Positions 50,383 to 59,750 of a stretch of DNA of 63,290 nt are shown piece by piece. Below the pieces are notes generated by a model. The model saw only the letters and a list, made by a program, of their open reading frames with translations. It was not told the DNA's origin and searched no databases. This DNA comes from JAJPHT01 sp035526585 (GTDB lineage: Archaea > Thermoplasmatota > SW-10-69-26 > JACQPN01 > JAJPHT01), in contig DATLCC010000109.1 of assembly GCA_035526585.1 (NCBI GenBank), positions 1 through 63,290 on the forward strand, given 5' to 3'. The position numbers were made by a program, and so were the translations under genes. Positions within the stretch are counted from its first letter, which is position 1. Each line of letters opens with the position of its first letter.

Positions 50383-51561
50383 CTAGTCGGATGCGCGCAT
50401 CCGGAGCAGTGTCACTCCGGTGACGACGCCCGCGAGGGCGAGCGCGGCGCCCAGCACGAACGATCGGCCCCCCAGCGTCGCGAGGAGCGTGCCGCCCAAC
50501 GCGCCTCCGGTCGCCCAGCCCGCGTTCCACGCGAGGCTCCCGTAGGCCTGCGTCTCGGCGCGGCGTCCGCTCTTCGCGCGCGTCATCACGATCGCGTTCA
50601 TGCCCGGCGCGACCGTGGTCGAGAAGAAGCTGCGCGCGAGGAACGCCGCCGCGAAGGCGAAGGTCGCGAGCGGGAGCGCGAAGGCGACGCTCGCGACGAG
50701 CATGGCGACCATGCCTGCGACCGCGACGGGCGGCGTGGGCAGGCGGCGCGAGAGAGTGCCCGCAAGGATGGCACCGGCTGCGCTGGCGAGCGTGCCCGCC
50801 GCGAGCAGGTACCCCCAGGCGGGCCCGGGCATCCCCAGGTCGTCCAGGAACCACGTCGTGAAGTAGGGCGCCGTCATGCCGTACCCCGCGCCCATGAGGA
50901 CGTACATGAGGGCGATCGGCGCGGCCGCGCGAACGGCGTGGTGCCATCGGCCGCGCTCGTGGGCCGCGGGGGGCGCGTGCGCAAGGCTCGGCAGGCGCAG
51001 CGTCAGCGCGATGGCGGCGGCCGAGGCCGCGAGGAAGACGAGCGCGCTCGCGCGGAGGCCGGCGACGGGGGTCGCGCTCGCGCGCAGCACGAGCGCGGCG
51101 GCGAGCGGCCCTGCGGCGGTCGCGAGGATGCCCCACGCGCTCGATCGGGCATACGCCCCGGCACGATCCTCGTCGCGCAGCAGGTCCGCGACGTACGATT
51201 GGAAGGAGACGAAGAGGAGCGCGAGCCCGACGCCGGACGCGACGACGCCCGCCACGATCGGTCCGAGGGCGAGGGGCGCAAGGAGGGCCAGGTAGGAGGA
51301 GCCCAGGAGCGCGAGGCCCGCGCGGAGCACGTAGCGGCGGGGCACGCGATCCGCGAGGCGCCCCGCGGGGACGACGGCGAGCCCCATCGCGACCGCGATG
51401 AGCGAGAAGAGGAGCGCGTCCTTGCCCACGATGCCGGCAGCGCGCAGCGCGAGCGGCGCCAGGTAATACATGTAGGTCGAATGCGCGGTCACTCCCAGCG
51501 TGTTCGCGGCGGTCGCGATCGCGAGCGAGGGAGAGGATGGAACGTCGCGCTGGGTCTCCAT
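50383..51561 (-). CDS. Major facilitator superfamily transporter
   Basis: The product has 392 residues and about twelve membrane helices. The loop between helices 2 and 3 has GRLADRVPRRYVLRAG, the MFS signature, and a related GTLSRRLPTPPVAVAG occurs after helix 8. ATG 51561 is chosen; the longer frame adds 16 charged residues. Substrate unknown, possibly drug or metabolite efflux. It follows the acyltransferase by 34 bases. Confidence 0.88.
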   Translation of the reverse strand: METQRDVPSSPSLAIATAANTLGVTAHSTYMYYLAPLALRAAGIVGKDALLFSLIAVAMGLAVVPAGRLADRVPRRYVLRAGLALLGSSYLALLAPLALGPIVAGVVASGVGLALLFVSFQSYVADLLRDEDRAGAYARSSAWGILATAAGPLAAALVLRASATPVAGLRASALVFLAASAAAIALTLRLPSLAHAPPAAHERGRWHHAVRAAAPIALMYVLMGAGYGMTAPYFTTWFLDDLGMPGPAWGYLLAAGTLASAAGAILAGTLSRRLPTPPVAVAGMVAMLVASVAFALPLATFAFAAAFLARSFFSTTVAPGMNAIVMTRAKSGRRAETQAYGSLAWNAGWATGGALGGTLLATLGGRSFVLGAALALAGVVTGVTLLRMRASD

Positions 51562-51595
51562 GCCTGCGTCGTCCTTCCTTTTCACTTCGCCTTCC

Positions 51596-52315
51596 TCAGA
51601 GGAACGCATGTCCGCGCTTCTGCAGCTCGCTCTTCACGTCCCTCTGGACGATGTCCCGCACGTCCCGCGCGATCGTCTCGGCGACGTCCTCGTCGGGCGT
51701 CTGGCGGTCGAGGTAGGCGTGCGTGTCGATGGGCTCGCCGACGCGGATGCGCCACTTCGCGGGGAGCGGGAGAAGCGAGAGAGGGATGGGGATGGGCACG
51801 TCGAGGAGATCCTCCAGCGGCGTCACACGGCCCAGGGTGGGGCTTGCGTCCTCGCCGCCCACGATCGCGACGGGCACGATCGGCGCGAGGCTCGCGAGCG
51901 CGACGCGCGCGAAGCCGGGCTTGAAGGGCTGCACCTGGTAGCGCTTCCAGATGGGCTTGAAGTTCCCGTCCTCGCCCTCGGGGAAGAAGCAGACGAGCCC
52001 CTTCTCGTCGAGGATCTGCGTCGCGGTCTGGACGCTCACTTCGAAGAAGCCGAGCCTCTCCGCGCGCGGCCGCAGCGGCGCCATGCGGAAGTAGCTCGGG
52101 TGCACGGCGACGCGCGGGATGCGGCCGAGGCCGTCGTAGATGCTGAGGAAGAGCATCGCGTAGTCGAGCCCGGCCCACCCGGTGTGGTTCGCGACGAGGA
52201 TCGCGGGGCCTTCCGGCAGCCGCTCGAGCCCTTCGACGCGGAGCCGCCCGTACGCGCGCAGCTTCCGCATCGTGCGGAGGACGCGCTCGATCGCCTCAGG
52301 GTCCGGCTCGTGCAC
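51596..52315 (-). CDS. PlsC-like phospholipid/glycerol acyltransferase
   Basis: The product has 239 residues. The catalytic motif is ILVANHTGWAGLD, the variant with six residues between His44 and Asp51. FFPEGE is the second conserved block, and PVAIVGGE the third. Enzymes of this family transfer acyl groups to lysophosphatidate-like acceptors, unexpected in an archaeon with ether lipids, though such homologues exist. It lies 25 bases after the PKD protein gene, across a hairpin. Confidence 0.82.
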   Translation of the reverse strand: MHEPDPEAIERVLRTMRKLRAYGRLRVEGLERLPEGPAILVANHTGWAGLDYAMLFLSIYDGLGRIPRVAVHPSYFRMAPLRPRAERLGFFEVSVQTATQILDEKGLVCFFPEGEDGNFKPIWKRYQVQPFKPGFARVALASLAPIVPVAIVGGEDASPTLGRVTPLEDLLDVPIPIPLSLLPLPAKWRIRVGEPIDTHAYLDRQTPDEDVAETIARDVRDIVQRDVKSELQKRGHAFL

Positions 52316-52319
52316 GAGG

Positions 52320-52333
52320 GCGGGACGTCCCGC
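52320..52333. terminator. Palindrome after the nine-PKD gene
   Basis: GCGGGACGTCCCGC is a perfect 14-base palindrome in the short gap between the PKD gene and the acyltransferase start. It has no T-run. It shares the half-site GCGGGAC with the palindrome at 58474. Confidence 0.35.
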
Positions 52334-52340
52334 GCCCGCT

Positions 52341-55300
52341 TCAAGCTAGGCCGGAGAGGGCCGCGAGCGCCTGGCCGCCGGTGGGGTCCACGTAGAAGAC
52401 CTTCACCGGGCTCTGCGCCGTGACGGCTCCGATGGGCGAGACCCACGCGCGGACCTCCCAGCGACCGATGGGGTAGACGCCGCCTGCGATCGCGTTCGCG
52501 ACGCACGGGCTCGCGCCGTCGAACTCCCACGCGAAGGTGCCATCGGGGTCGGTCGTCGTGAGATCGACGACGCACCATCCCAGGAGCGTGTTCGACTGCG
52601 CGTTCGAGGGCGCGGCGTTCCGCGTGTTCTCGAGAACGATGAGAGGCACGTAGCGCGCCTCGATCTCCACGCGGGAGCCCATCGCGACGAGCGTGCCGTC
52701 GGCGAACTGAGCCGTGCCGGTGCCGTGCGGCCTCTCCTGCATGTCGCGGTAGAGCGGGTCGCCGCCTGCCGTGTAGTTCTCGTTGGGGAAGAGGAGCGGC
52801 AGGAACGGCGCGCGCTCGCCGGGCGCGGGAATGACGGTCGCGCGGACCGGCATGCCGATCTCGATTGGCACGATGATCGACGGCACTCCGTCGTCGAGGT
52901 CCCTCGTGACGACGACGAGGTTGCTCGCGCCGGGGTAGTTCAGCGTGATGCGGAGGACGTCCGTGTCGATCCACAGCTCCGGAGCGATGGTCGCGATGAC
53001 ATCGAAGCCGTCGGGCACGAGGTCGGGGACGTCGATCTGGCCGTTGACCTTGAGGCTCAGCGAGACGCCGCCGATCGTGAGGTCCGCGGGCCGGTCGCCG
53101 GGGAGCGTCGCGTTGAGGCGCACGGAGATCGGGTGGTTCGCGCCGACGCGGATGCTCTGCGTCGTCTTCGGGCTGGGCTTGCCGCCGCTGTCGACGACGA
53201 GGCCCACCGGGTAGACGCCGCTGTGGCTGAACGTGTGCGTCGGGGCGACGCCGGTGCCTGGCGCGGCGTTGAACCGGTCGCCGAAGGTCCACGTGTAGTT
53301 CACGATGGGCTGGCCGTCGGGGTCGCTCGACGTGCTGCCGTTGAAGAAGAACGGAGTGTTGCGCACGGCGGGCTGGTTGTCGGTGTGGTACGTCCAGGCC
53401 GCCGTCGGGAGGCGATCCTGGACCGCGACGGTCTTCGTCGCGACGCCTGTCGTGTTGTGGTCGTCCCACACGGTGAGCGTCGTCGTGTACGCGCCCGGAC
53501 GGTCATACGTCTTCGTGGGGTGCATGACGGTCGAGGTGTTCCCCTCGCCAAAGTCCCAGAGCCAGGCCACGATCACGCCGTCGTCGTCGACGGAAAGGTC
53601 GCGGAACTGCTGCTCCTCGTTGAGCTTCACGGGGTCCACGGGCGCCTCGAAGCGCGCGATCGGACGGAGGTTCACGAAGACCTGCTTCGTGAGCGAGCTG
53701 GACTCGTTGAAGACGTCCCACACCTTGAGCGAGACGAAGAACGTGCCGTTCGAGGGGAAGACGAAGGATGGGTTGGGGTCCGCCGAGCTCGCCGCAGGGA
53801 TGGTGCCGAAGTCCCACTGCCAGCGGTCGATGGGCGCGCTGGGCGCGGGGATGCTGAGGTCGTGGAAGTGGACCGCCTCGCCTTTCACGGGGACGATCGG
53901 CTCGAAGGAGAAGTTCACCTTCGGCTGCGCGCGCAGCACGGTCACGCCGCGGATGACGGGCTGCGAGAGGCCGCCGTCCTGGTCGCGCGAGTGGAGCACG
54001 ACGGAGTAGTTGCCGGGGATCAGGAACGTCCGGTTCACGATCTGGCCCGTGAGCTGGACGCCGTCGCTGAACGACCACTCGAACGTGAGGGGCGCGGTGG
54101 GCACGTCGGGGTCGATGCCCTGCGCGGTGAAGACGACGTCGTCGCCGGCCACGGGCGGCCGCGGCGCGAACTCGAGCGACGCGGTCGGCGGGCGGTTGAG
54201 GATGCGGATGAAGCGCGTGACGCTCGCAGGCGTACCGCCGGAATCCGTGACCGTGAGGGTGACGCTCTTCGTGCCCACTCCCGTGTAGACGTGGTGGATG
54301 ACCTTCCCGAACTTCACGTCGCCATCGCCCAGGTCCCACGTCCAGTTCACGAGCGCGTCCCCGTCGGGGTCGATGCTCGAGTCGCTGAACGTGACCTCCG
54401 CACCGCGGAAGGCGGGCGTGGGGTTCGCGCCGAAGTTGGCGCGGGGCGCGCTGTTCGCGACCGTGACGCTCTTCGTGATGTTCGACTGGCCGAGGTTGTT
54501 GTCCGTCGTCGTGAGCTTGACGTTGAAGGTGCCGGCGCGCGGGAACGTGTGCGACACGACGCCGCCGCGGGACGACGCCGTTCCGTCGCCGAACTCCCAA
54601 AGGCTCGAGAGGATGAGGCCGTCGACGTCGACGGACGTGCTCGCGAAGGTGACGGGGACGTTCGCGGGCTCGCCGTTGGGCGTCCACGTGAAGTCCGCGA
54701 AGGGCTCGCGGTTGGAGACCATGATGTTCGTCGAGACGGTGTCCGTGTCGCCGCCGTCGTCCGTGACGGAGAGGCTCACCGTGAAGACGCCGGGACGCGC
54801 GTAGGCGTGGATGGGCGCGGAGCCGGAGCCGAAGGAGCCGTCGCCGAAGCTCCAGTTCCAGAGCGCGATGACGCCGTCCGTGTCGGTCGAGTTGTCGAGG
54901 AACTGGATCGCATCGAGCGTCTGCGGCGCGGTGCCGTTCACGGTGCTGAAGCTGAATCCCGCGAGCGGCGGCGAGTTGCGCACGATGACGACCTTCGAGA
55001 GCGCGGAGCGCGCGCCCAGCTCGTCGGTCGTGGTGAGGGTGACGGTCACGTTCTGGCCGCGCGTGAACCGGTGCGAGGGGTGGCGCGAGAAGGAGGACGA
55101 GCCGTCGCCGAAATCCCAGCTCCAGTTCGTGAGCGTGCCGTCGGGATCGAACGACTGGTCGGTGAAGGCGACCATCGTCTCGGTCGTCACGACCTTGGGC
55201 GAGAAGTCGAAGTCGGAGACGGGGTCGGCGTTGCGCACGACGATCGTCCGCGTGAGGTTCGACGTCTGCAGGTCGTTGTCGGTCGCCGACAGCGTGACCT

Positions 55301-56444
55301 CGTAGGAGCCAGGGCGCGCGAAGCGGTGCGTGGGCGTCTCGAGAGCCACGGAGCTCGAGCCGTCGCCGAAGTCCCACTGGCGGAAGACGACGATCCCGCC
55401 GTCGTCCTCGGAGAGGTCGGTGAACTGGACGGTGTCCGTCGTCTTGGGGCTCACCGGCTGGAAGTCGAAGTTGACAAGCGGCGCGCCGGGGCCGCCCAGC
55501 TGCGGGATGGCGAGCGCGGACCCCGTGGTGAAGGAGGCGGCGTAGCCGTCGAGTCGCACGCGCATCATGCCGCCCGAGACCTGGTAGATGAGGTACTCGC
55601 CGACGAAGTCCTCGATCACGACGCGCTCGCCGCCAGCGATCTCGGCGACCTCGCCATTGAACTCGAGGACGACGCTGCGCGAGACGGCGTCGGCGGGCTG
55701 GAACTCGATCTTCTTGATCGATCCGTCGCCCCACGTGTACTCCCGCACGAGCTTGTTGTCGATCTTGACCCACGTCGCGAGGAGGTTGCCCGGCTCGGAC
55801 TTCGCGTCGCTCGCCGTGACGGCTTCCTCCGTGAAGATGCGCGCGCCGCCGTCCTCGACGGCGACCGTGTCGACCTTTTCTCCGGTCGTGAGGACGACGT
55901 AGGCGACCTTGCTCTCGTCGCCAGGCTTCGTGTCGGCCTGCTTGACGCCGCCGAGGTCGAGATCGCCCGGTGTCGTGAGGACCTTGTTGCGGATGTCGCC
56001 CTCCTTGAGCACGGTCGTCTTGACCTGACCCTGGAGCTGCACGGACGCGAGCGCCGTGCCGACGCCGCGGTAGGAGAAGTCGCCGTGGAACATGCGCACG
56101 GTGATGATATCAGTCGGGTGGAGCTCGACGGTCCTGTCGCCGACGGCGAGCGCGACGCCGTCCACGTCCTTGACTCCGATCTTGAACTTGATCTCGTCGA
56201 CCTGTCCGGTACCCCACGCGTCCTCGGTGACGCGGCGGCCGTCGACCTCGACCCACAGCACGCTCACGCGCGCGAAGGCCTGGCCGTCGCCCGTGCGCAG
56301 CGTCGTGAGGGTCTGCTCCGCCGTGTCGGCGCCGAAGGCATGGGAGCCCGAACCGTCGTTCGAGGCGAAAAGGCCCGCAGGCGAGAGAGCGCCGACGACG
56401 CTCATCACCAACCCCAGGACGACGACAAGGATCTTCTGAAGCAA
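52341..56444 (-). CDS. Giant surface protein with nine PKD domains
   Basis: The product has 1367 residues. TTG 56444 is preceded by GGAGG (56453-56457), giving the signal MLQKILVVVLGLVMSVVGAL; the longer frame to GTG 56492 has no such site. Residues about 30-305 form an unrecognised beta-rich domain with a repeated theme (WVEVDGRRVTEDAWG, WVKIDNKLVREYTWG). Nine PKD domains follow, for example QWDFGDGSSS, WSWDFGDGSSS, WNWSFGDGSFG and WTWDLGDGDV, with the seventh and eighth less regular. The C-terminal 280 residues are another beta domain. No membrane anchor or sorting motif is visible at the end. Probably an envelope or adhesion protein. Confidence 0.88.
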   Translation of the reverse strand: MLQKILVVVLGLVMSVVGALSPAGLFASNDGSGSHAFGADTAEQTLTTLRTGDGQAFARVSVLWVEVDGRRVTEDAWGTGQVDEIKFKIGVKDVDGVALAVGDRTVELHPTDIITVRMFHGDFSYRGVGTALASVQLQGQVKTTVLKEGDIRNKVLTTPGDLDLGGVKQADTKPGDESKVAYVVLTTGEKVDTVAVEDGGARIFTEEAVTASDAKSEPGNLLATWVKIDNKLVREYTWGDGSIKKIEFQPADAVSRSVVLEFNGEVAEIAGGERVVIEDFVGEYLIYQVSGGMMRVRLDGYAASFTTGSALAIPQLGGPGAPLVNFDFQPVSPKTTDTVQFTDLSEDDGGIVVFRQWDFGDGSSSVALETPTHRFARPGSYEVTLSATDNDLQTSNLTRTIVVRNADPVSDFDFSPKVVTTETMVAFTDQSFDPDGTLTNWSWDFGDGSSSFSRHPSHRFTRGQNVTVTLTTTDELGARSALSKVVIVRNSPPLAGFSFSTVNGTAPQTLDAIQFLDNSTDTDGVIALWNWSFGDGSFGSGSAPIHAYARPGVFTVSLSVTDDGGDTDTVSTNIMVSNREPFADFTWTPNGEPANVPVTFASTSVDVDGLILSSLWEFGDGTASSRGGVVSHTFPRAGTFNVKLTTTDNNLGQSNITKSVTVANSAPRANFGANPTPAFRGAEVTFSDSSIDPDGDALVNWTWDLGDGDVKFGKVIHHVYTGVGTKSVTLTVTDSGGTPASVTRFIRILNRPPTASLEFAPRPPVAGDDVVFTAQGIDPDVPTAPLTFEWSFSDGVQLTGQIVNRTFLIPGNYSVVLHSRDQDGGLSQPVIRGVTVLRAQPKVNFSFEPIVPVKGEAVHFHDLSIPAPSAPIDRWQWDFGTIPAASSADPNPSFVFPSNGTFFVSLKVWDVFNESSSLTKQVFVNLRPIARFEAPVDPVKLNEEQQFRDLSVDDDGVIVAWLWDFGEGNTSTVMHPTKTYDRPGAYTTTLTVWDDHNTTGVATKTVAVQDRLPTAAWTYHTDNQPAVRNTPFFFNGSTSSDPDGQPIVNYTWTFGDRFNAAPGTGVAPTHTFSHSGVYPVGLVVDSGGKPSPKTTQSIRVGANHPISVRLNATLPGDRPADLTIGGVSLSLKVNGQIDVPDLVPDGFDVIATIAPELWIDTDVLRITLNYPGASNLVVVTRDLDDGVPSIIVPIEIGMPVRATVIPAPGERAPFLPLLFPNENYTAGGDPLYRDMQERPHGTGTAQFADGTLVAMGSRVEIEARYVPLIVLENTRNAAPSNAQSNTLLGWCVVDLTTTDPDGTFAWEFDGASPCVANAIAGGVYPIGRWEVRAWVSPIGAVTAQSPVKVFYVDPTGGQALAALSGLA

Positions 56445-56452
56445 CCCCGAAC

Positions 56453-56457
56453 CCTCC
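56453..56457 (-). promoter_or_regulatory. Shine-Dalgarno GGAGG deciding a TTG start
   Basis: GGAGG on the minus strand, 8 bases before TTG 56444. It supports the shorter start of the nine-PKD protein. Confidence 0.6.
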
Positions 56458-56574
56458 GTTGAGCTAGCCTTCCCAGACCTAGCGTCCGCCACTCCGTCGG
56501 AGAATGTATCATGTGTCGCTTGTCACCGGCCGGAGCGACGTCGTTCCCGAGACCGGCTCGGCCGCAACACCAAG

Positions 56575-56584
56575 CCTATATAGG
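56575..56584 (+). promoter_or_regulatory. TATA box of the DUF2070 gene
   Basis: CCTATATAGG, a perfect palindromic TATA, is centred about 26 bases before GTG 56606. That spacing predicts transcription to start at or next to the start codon. Confidence 0.75.
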
Positions 56585-56605
56585 CACTCCTCGGGATTCG
56601 CGCGC

Positions 56606-58387
56606 GTGGGCGACCGCGGCGACAGCGTCCAGGAGAGCCTGGAGCAGTCCGCGAGGATCAGCCGGACCGTCTTCAACGCCCCCCCGACGCTCCTCACCTA
56701 CGCCTACGTCGTCCTCGCGTCGGCCGTCTTCGGCCTCTTCCTGAGCCCCGACCCCCAGGGCGCCCTCGCCGGCTTCCTCGCCCTGGGCGTCCCCGCGCTC
56801 CTCGCCGGCCCCCTGTCCGCCCCGATCGCCAACGCCCTGGGCGGGACCCTCTACTACAAGCGCGCCGCCTTCATCGCCGCCGTCGGGCTCACGATCGTGG
56901 GCGCGACGCTCGTCGTGAGCGTGCCGTTCCGGCTCCTCTGGAGCGTCCCCTTGGCGCACGTGCTCCTCGTGGGCTACATGATGGCGACGAGCTTCCGCCA
57001 CACCGCGTTCTTCATCACGAGCGACAACCGGCACCTGCGGAGCCTCCCCGTGAGCCTCCTCCAGGCGCTCGCGGCGCTCCCCTTCCTGGGAGCGCTTGGC
57101 CACATCACGCCGCGCGAGCTGTGGATCGCCTTCGCGCTCGCCGTCATCTTCCTCGCGCCCCTGATCTTCTTCCTGGAGATCTTCGACACGCCCTTGAAGA
57201 AGAGCTTCCACGTCTCCGCAAGCGAGCTCTTCCGCTACTACCTCGACCACATCACGAGCGGCCGGATGGACGGCGAGCACATCCTGAACCGCTTCGCCGA
57301 GCCGATCCGGGCCAAGTTCGGCGTCATCGGGTTCCGCCGCCCCTCCGGGGGTCTGAAGGCCGCGATCGTCGTGCCCGCGGTCCACCCGGGGCCCATCGGG
57401 CGCCTGGGCGGCTCGGACCTCCCGGCGAAGGTCGCCGAGTCGATCGAGGACGCCGACATGGTCCTCGTGCCGCATTCCAGCGCGACGCACGACTACAACC
57501 CCGTCTCCACGAGCGAGGTCGAGCGGCTCGGTCGCGCCGCAGCCGACCTCCTGAAGAAGGTCGAGTACGCGCCCCATGGCTCGAAGGCCGTGACGGTCGG
57601 AGACGACATCAGGGTCACGAGCCAGGTCTTCGGCGACACGGCGCTCCTCACGTACACGAGCTGGCCGCTCCCCATCGACGACGTCGAGTACGGCGTCGGG
57701 AACGCGGCCGAGCTCACGGCGCAGCTCCACGGCGTGAAGCACGCGTGCTTCGTCGACTGCCACAACTCCCTTCTCCCGGGCGCCGGCGCCGTGCACCTCT
57801 GCACGCCGCGCGCGGACGCCATCATCGACGCGAGCGGCAAGGCCGCCTCCGCATGCAGGCCCACGGCGCCCATGCGCGTGGGCGTGGCGCAGGACAAGAC
57901 GACGTTCAGCCGCGAGAAGGGCATCGGCGCGCAGGGCGTGCAGGTCGTCGCCGTCGAGTGCGAAGGACAGCGCTTCGCCTACATCCTGTGGGATGGCAAC
58001 AACGCCGTGCCCGAGGTGACGCGCGCGATCGGCGAGCAGGTGAAGGGCCTCGTCGACGGTTTCCAGGTGATGACGACCGACAACCACAGCGTCAACGCCA
58101 TCGCCGGGAGCTACGGCCCGGTGGGCCACCTCGCGCCGCCAAGCGAGATCGCGAAGGCGACGCGCCTCGCCCTCGAGCAGGCCCTCTCCGACCTCGAGCC
58201 CGTGCACGCCGGCGGCGCGAAGGGTGTCGTCGAGGACTTCCGCGTCTTTGGCAACCAGAAGACGGTGCAGCTCACCGCTTCGATCAACACGATGGCGAGC
58301 ATCCTCGTGCAGCTCACGCTCGCGACCGTCACCATGCAGGCGATGGGGACGGCGCTGCTGTTCTTGGTGCTGCGGGCCGTGGCTTGA
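56606..58387 (+). CDS. DUF2070 archaeal membrane protein
   Basis: The product has 593 residues. About six membrane helices lie in residues 25-190. A large soluble domain follows with family-like blocks AIVVPAVHPGPIGRLGGSDL, LVPHSSATHDYNPVS, FVDCHNSL and MTTDNHSVNAIAG. A last hydrophobic helix ends the protein. DUF2070 is confined to archaea and has no proven function. The His/Asp-rich soluble motifs (HPGP, CHN, DNH) hint at a metal-dependent hydrolase. GTG 56606 is chosen from the TATA spacing; longer frames would start upstream of the promoter. Confidence 0.88.
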   Translation: MGDRGDSVQESLEQSARISRTVFNAPPTLLTYAYVVLASAVFGLFLSPDPQGALAGFLALGVPALLAGPLSAPIANALGGTLYYKRAAFIAAVGLTIVGATLVVSVPFRLLWSVPLAHVLLVGYMMATSFRHTAFFITSDNRHLRSLPVSLLQALAALPFLGALGHITPRELWIAFALAVIFLAPLIFFLEIFDTPLKKSFHVSASELFRYYLDHITSGRMDGEHILNRFAEPIRAKFGVIGFRRPSGGLKAAIVVPAVHPGPIGRLGGSDLPAKVAESIEDADMVLVPHSSATHDYNPVSTSEVERLGRAAADLLKKVEYAPHGSKAVTVGDDIRVTSQVFGDTALLTYTSWPLPIDDVEYGVGNAAELTAQLHGVKHACFVDCHNSLLPGAGAVHLCTPRADAIIDASGKAASACRPTAPMRVGVAQDKTTFSREKGIGAQGVQVVAVECEGQRFAYILWDGNNAVPEVTRAIGEQVKGLVDGFQVMTTDNHSVNAIAGSYGPVGHLAPPSEIAKATRLALEQALSDLEPVHAGGAKGVVEDFRVFGNQKTVQLTASINTMASILVQLTLATVTMQAMGTALLFLVLRAVA

Positions 58388-58473
58388 GGCGTGCCGTAGC
58401 GAGACGTGACCGAACGGTCCCATGTCGACCACGAGGAGCGCGCTTGCACCTGCGCCGGGATCCTAGCACGCGC

Positions 58474-58489
58474 GCGGGACATGTCCCGC
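58474..58489. promoter_or_regulatory. Perfect palindrome near the metalloprotease promoter
   Basis: GCGGGACATGTCCCGC is its own reverse complement. CCATAAGC, a possible TATA, begins at its right end. It lies about 75 bases before the protease ATG and could be an operator. Confidence 0.4.
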
Positions 58490-58564
58490 CATAAGCTCAC
58501 ATCGTGGACGAGGATAAGGGAGCGCCCGGAGTCCGTCCGGGAGGCTCATTTCGGAGTGTTCAGC

Positions 58565-59359
58565 ATGTTCAACACCAAGATCGTCTTCGCCATGCTCGTC
58601 ACGGGCGCCATGATGCTCCCCGTCAGCGGCGCGCTCAAGGTCGACACGGAGGCCGTCGTCCCCGACTTCGCGCTCGAGTACCTCCTTCCGGCCGACTTCG
58701 GCTGCGAGAGCGGCTCGCACACGTACACCTTCCCGGACCCCACGCACCCCGGCGTCATGGCGTCCGTGGACATCCTGTGCCCCAACCCGAATGAGGTGTC
58801 GCTCGACGCCCTGACGGACTGCCCCGGCACCTCCTGGTCCCACTGGCAGGGCCCCGCCGCGCAGGCCTGGACCTACACGTACGACACGACGAACCCCTTC
58901 GGCTTCTCGCAGGCGAACGTCGCGAGCGCCTGGGACGGCGCGAACGCCGCGTGGGACGCGCAGGTCGCAAAGCAGCTCTTCGCCGGCCACGTCTTTGGCG
59001 GCACGAGCGCGGACTCGGGCGTCTACGACAGCTACATCCTCGCCGAGTTCCGCTCCATGGGCGGCCAGCTGCGCAACGCGGTCGGCGTCCAGTGGGCCTG
59101 GGCCTCCGGCGGCAAGATCGTCCACACGGACGCGGCGTACAACACGAACTACCCGTTCGCGCTGGGCGCGGTCGCCAACAAGTACGACCTCCAGTCCATC
59201 GCGGCCCACGAGATGGGCCACGGCTACGGCATGGGCCACTCCGACACCTCGACGGCGTCGCAGTGCCTGACCGTCTACCCGTACGCCACGCTCGGCTCGG
59301 CCCACGGCCGCACGCTGGGCGACGGCGACATCCTTGGGATCCAGGCCCGCGGCTACTGA
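58565..59359 (+). CDS. Secreted matrixin-like zinc metalloprotease
   Basis: The product has 264 residues with a signal peptide (MFNTKIVFAMLVTGAMMLPV, then SGA). The zinc site is HEMGHGYGMGHSD: H215, E216, H219 and H225, the metzincin HExxHxxGxxH form. A later YPYATLGSAHGR may hold the Met-turn position without an obvious Met. GGAG lies 8 bases before ATG 58565. It probably degrades protein outside the cell. A 22-base piece of its 3' end is repeated 98 bases downstream. Confidence 0.85.
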   Translation: MFNTKIVFAMLVTGAMMLPVSGALKVDTEAVVPDFALEYLLPADFGCESGSHTYTFPDPTHPGVMASVDILCPNPNEVSLDALTDCPGTSWSHWQGPAAQAWTYTYDTTNPFGFSQANVASAWDGANAAWDAQVAKQLFAGHVFGGTSADSGVYDSYILAEFRSMGGQLRNAVGVQWAWASGGKIVHTDAAYNTNYPFALGAVANKYDLQSIAAHEMGHGYGMGHSDTSTASQCLTVYPYATLGSAHGRTLGDGDILGIQARGY

Positions 59360-59451
59360 GGCCCACAGGCCGAAGGAGCCGAGGCCTGAATACCAAGGAC
59401 GCGGCGCGCCTCACAAGACGCGACGCAGGTCCTTGGGATCCAGGCCCGCGG
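59332..59451 (+). repeat. Direct repeat of the protease 3' end
   Basis: TCCTTGGGATCCAGGCCC plus CGCGG occurs in the last codons of the protease and again near 59429-59451, about 98 bases on. The second copy lies between the gene and its terminator, as if the tail had been duplicated. Confidence 0.6.
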
Positions 59452-59484
59452 ATCCTAAAGCTGCAGGCGAAGATCACGCCATCC

Positions 59485-59514
59485 GGGGCCGCTCGCGGCC
59501 CCCTTTTTTCTTCT
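59485..59514 (+). terminator. Hairpin and T-rich tract after the protease gene
   Basis: GGGGCCGC (59485-59492) pairs perfectly with GCGGCCCC (59495-59502) across two bases. CTTTTTTC and TTCTTTCTCT follow. It looks like a strong intrinsic terminator. Confidence 0.75.
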
Positions 59515-59561
59515 TTCTCTGAGTGAGCGCCAGCGCTGTGCCGATAGCGACCGCGCGCTCC

Positions 59562-59663
59562 CACCCGGGTCCCGCCTGGCCGGCACCCGGGACGCATTCA
59601 GGTGGATCCCCCGAGATGTTCTGTCTGAGGGACCCGGGTGCGTTCCAGGCGGGACCCGCCTGG
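59562..59663. repeat. Repeat R12: variant palindromic element
   Basis: CACCCGGGTCCC (59562-59573) has its perfect inverse GGGACCCGGGTG at 59629-59640. CCAGGCGGGACCCGCCTGG (59645-59663) is a near-continuous palindrome sharing CCAGGCGGGAC with the other repeats. It lies between convergent genes. Its membership of the family is probable rather than certain. Confidence 0.5.
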
Positions 59664-59750
59664 GCCCACACATGCAGCTGCCCTGCGTTGCGGTCGCGAC
59701 GGCTGCGAATCTCCGCGTTCGCGCTGGGGCTGCGCGTTTCCGCGACCGTC

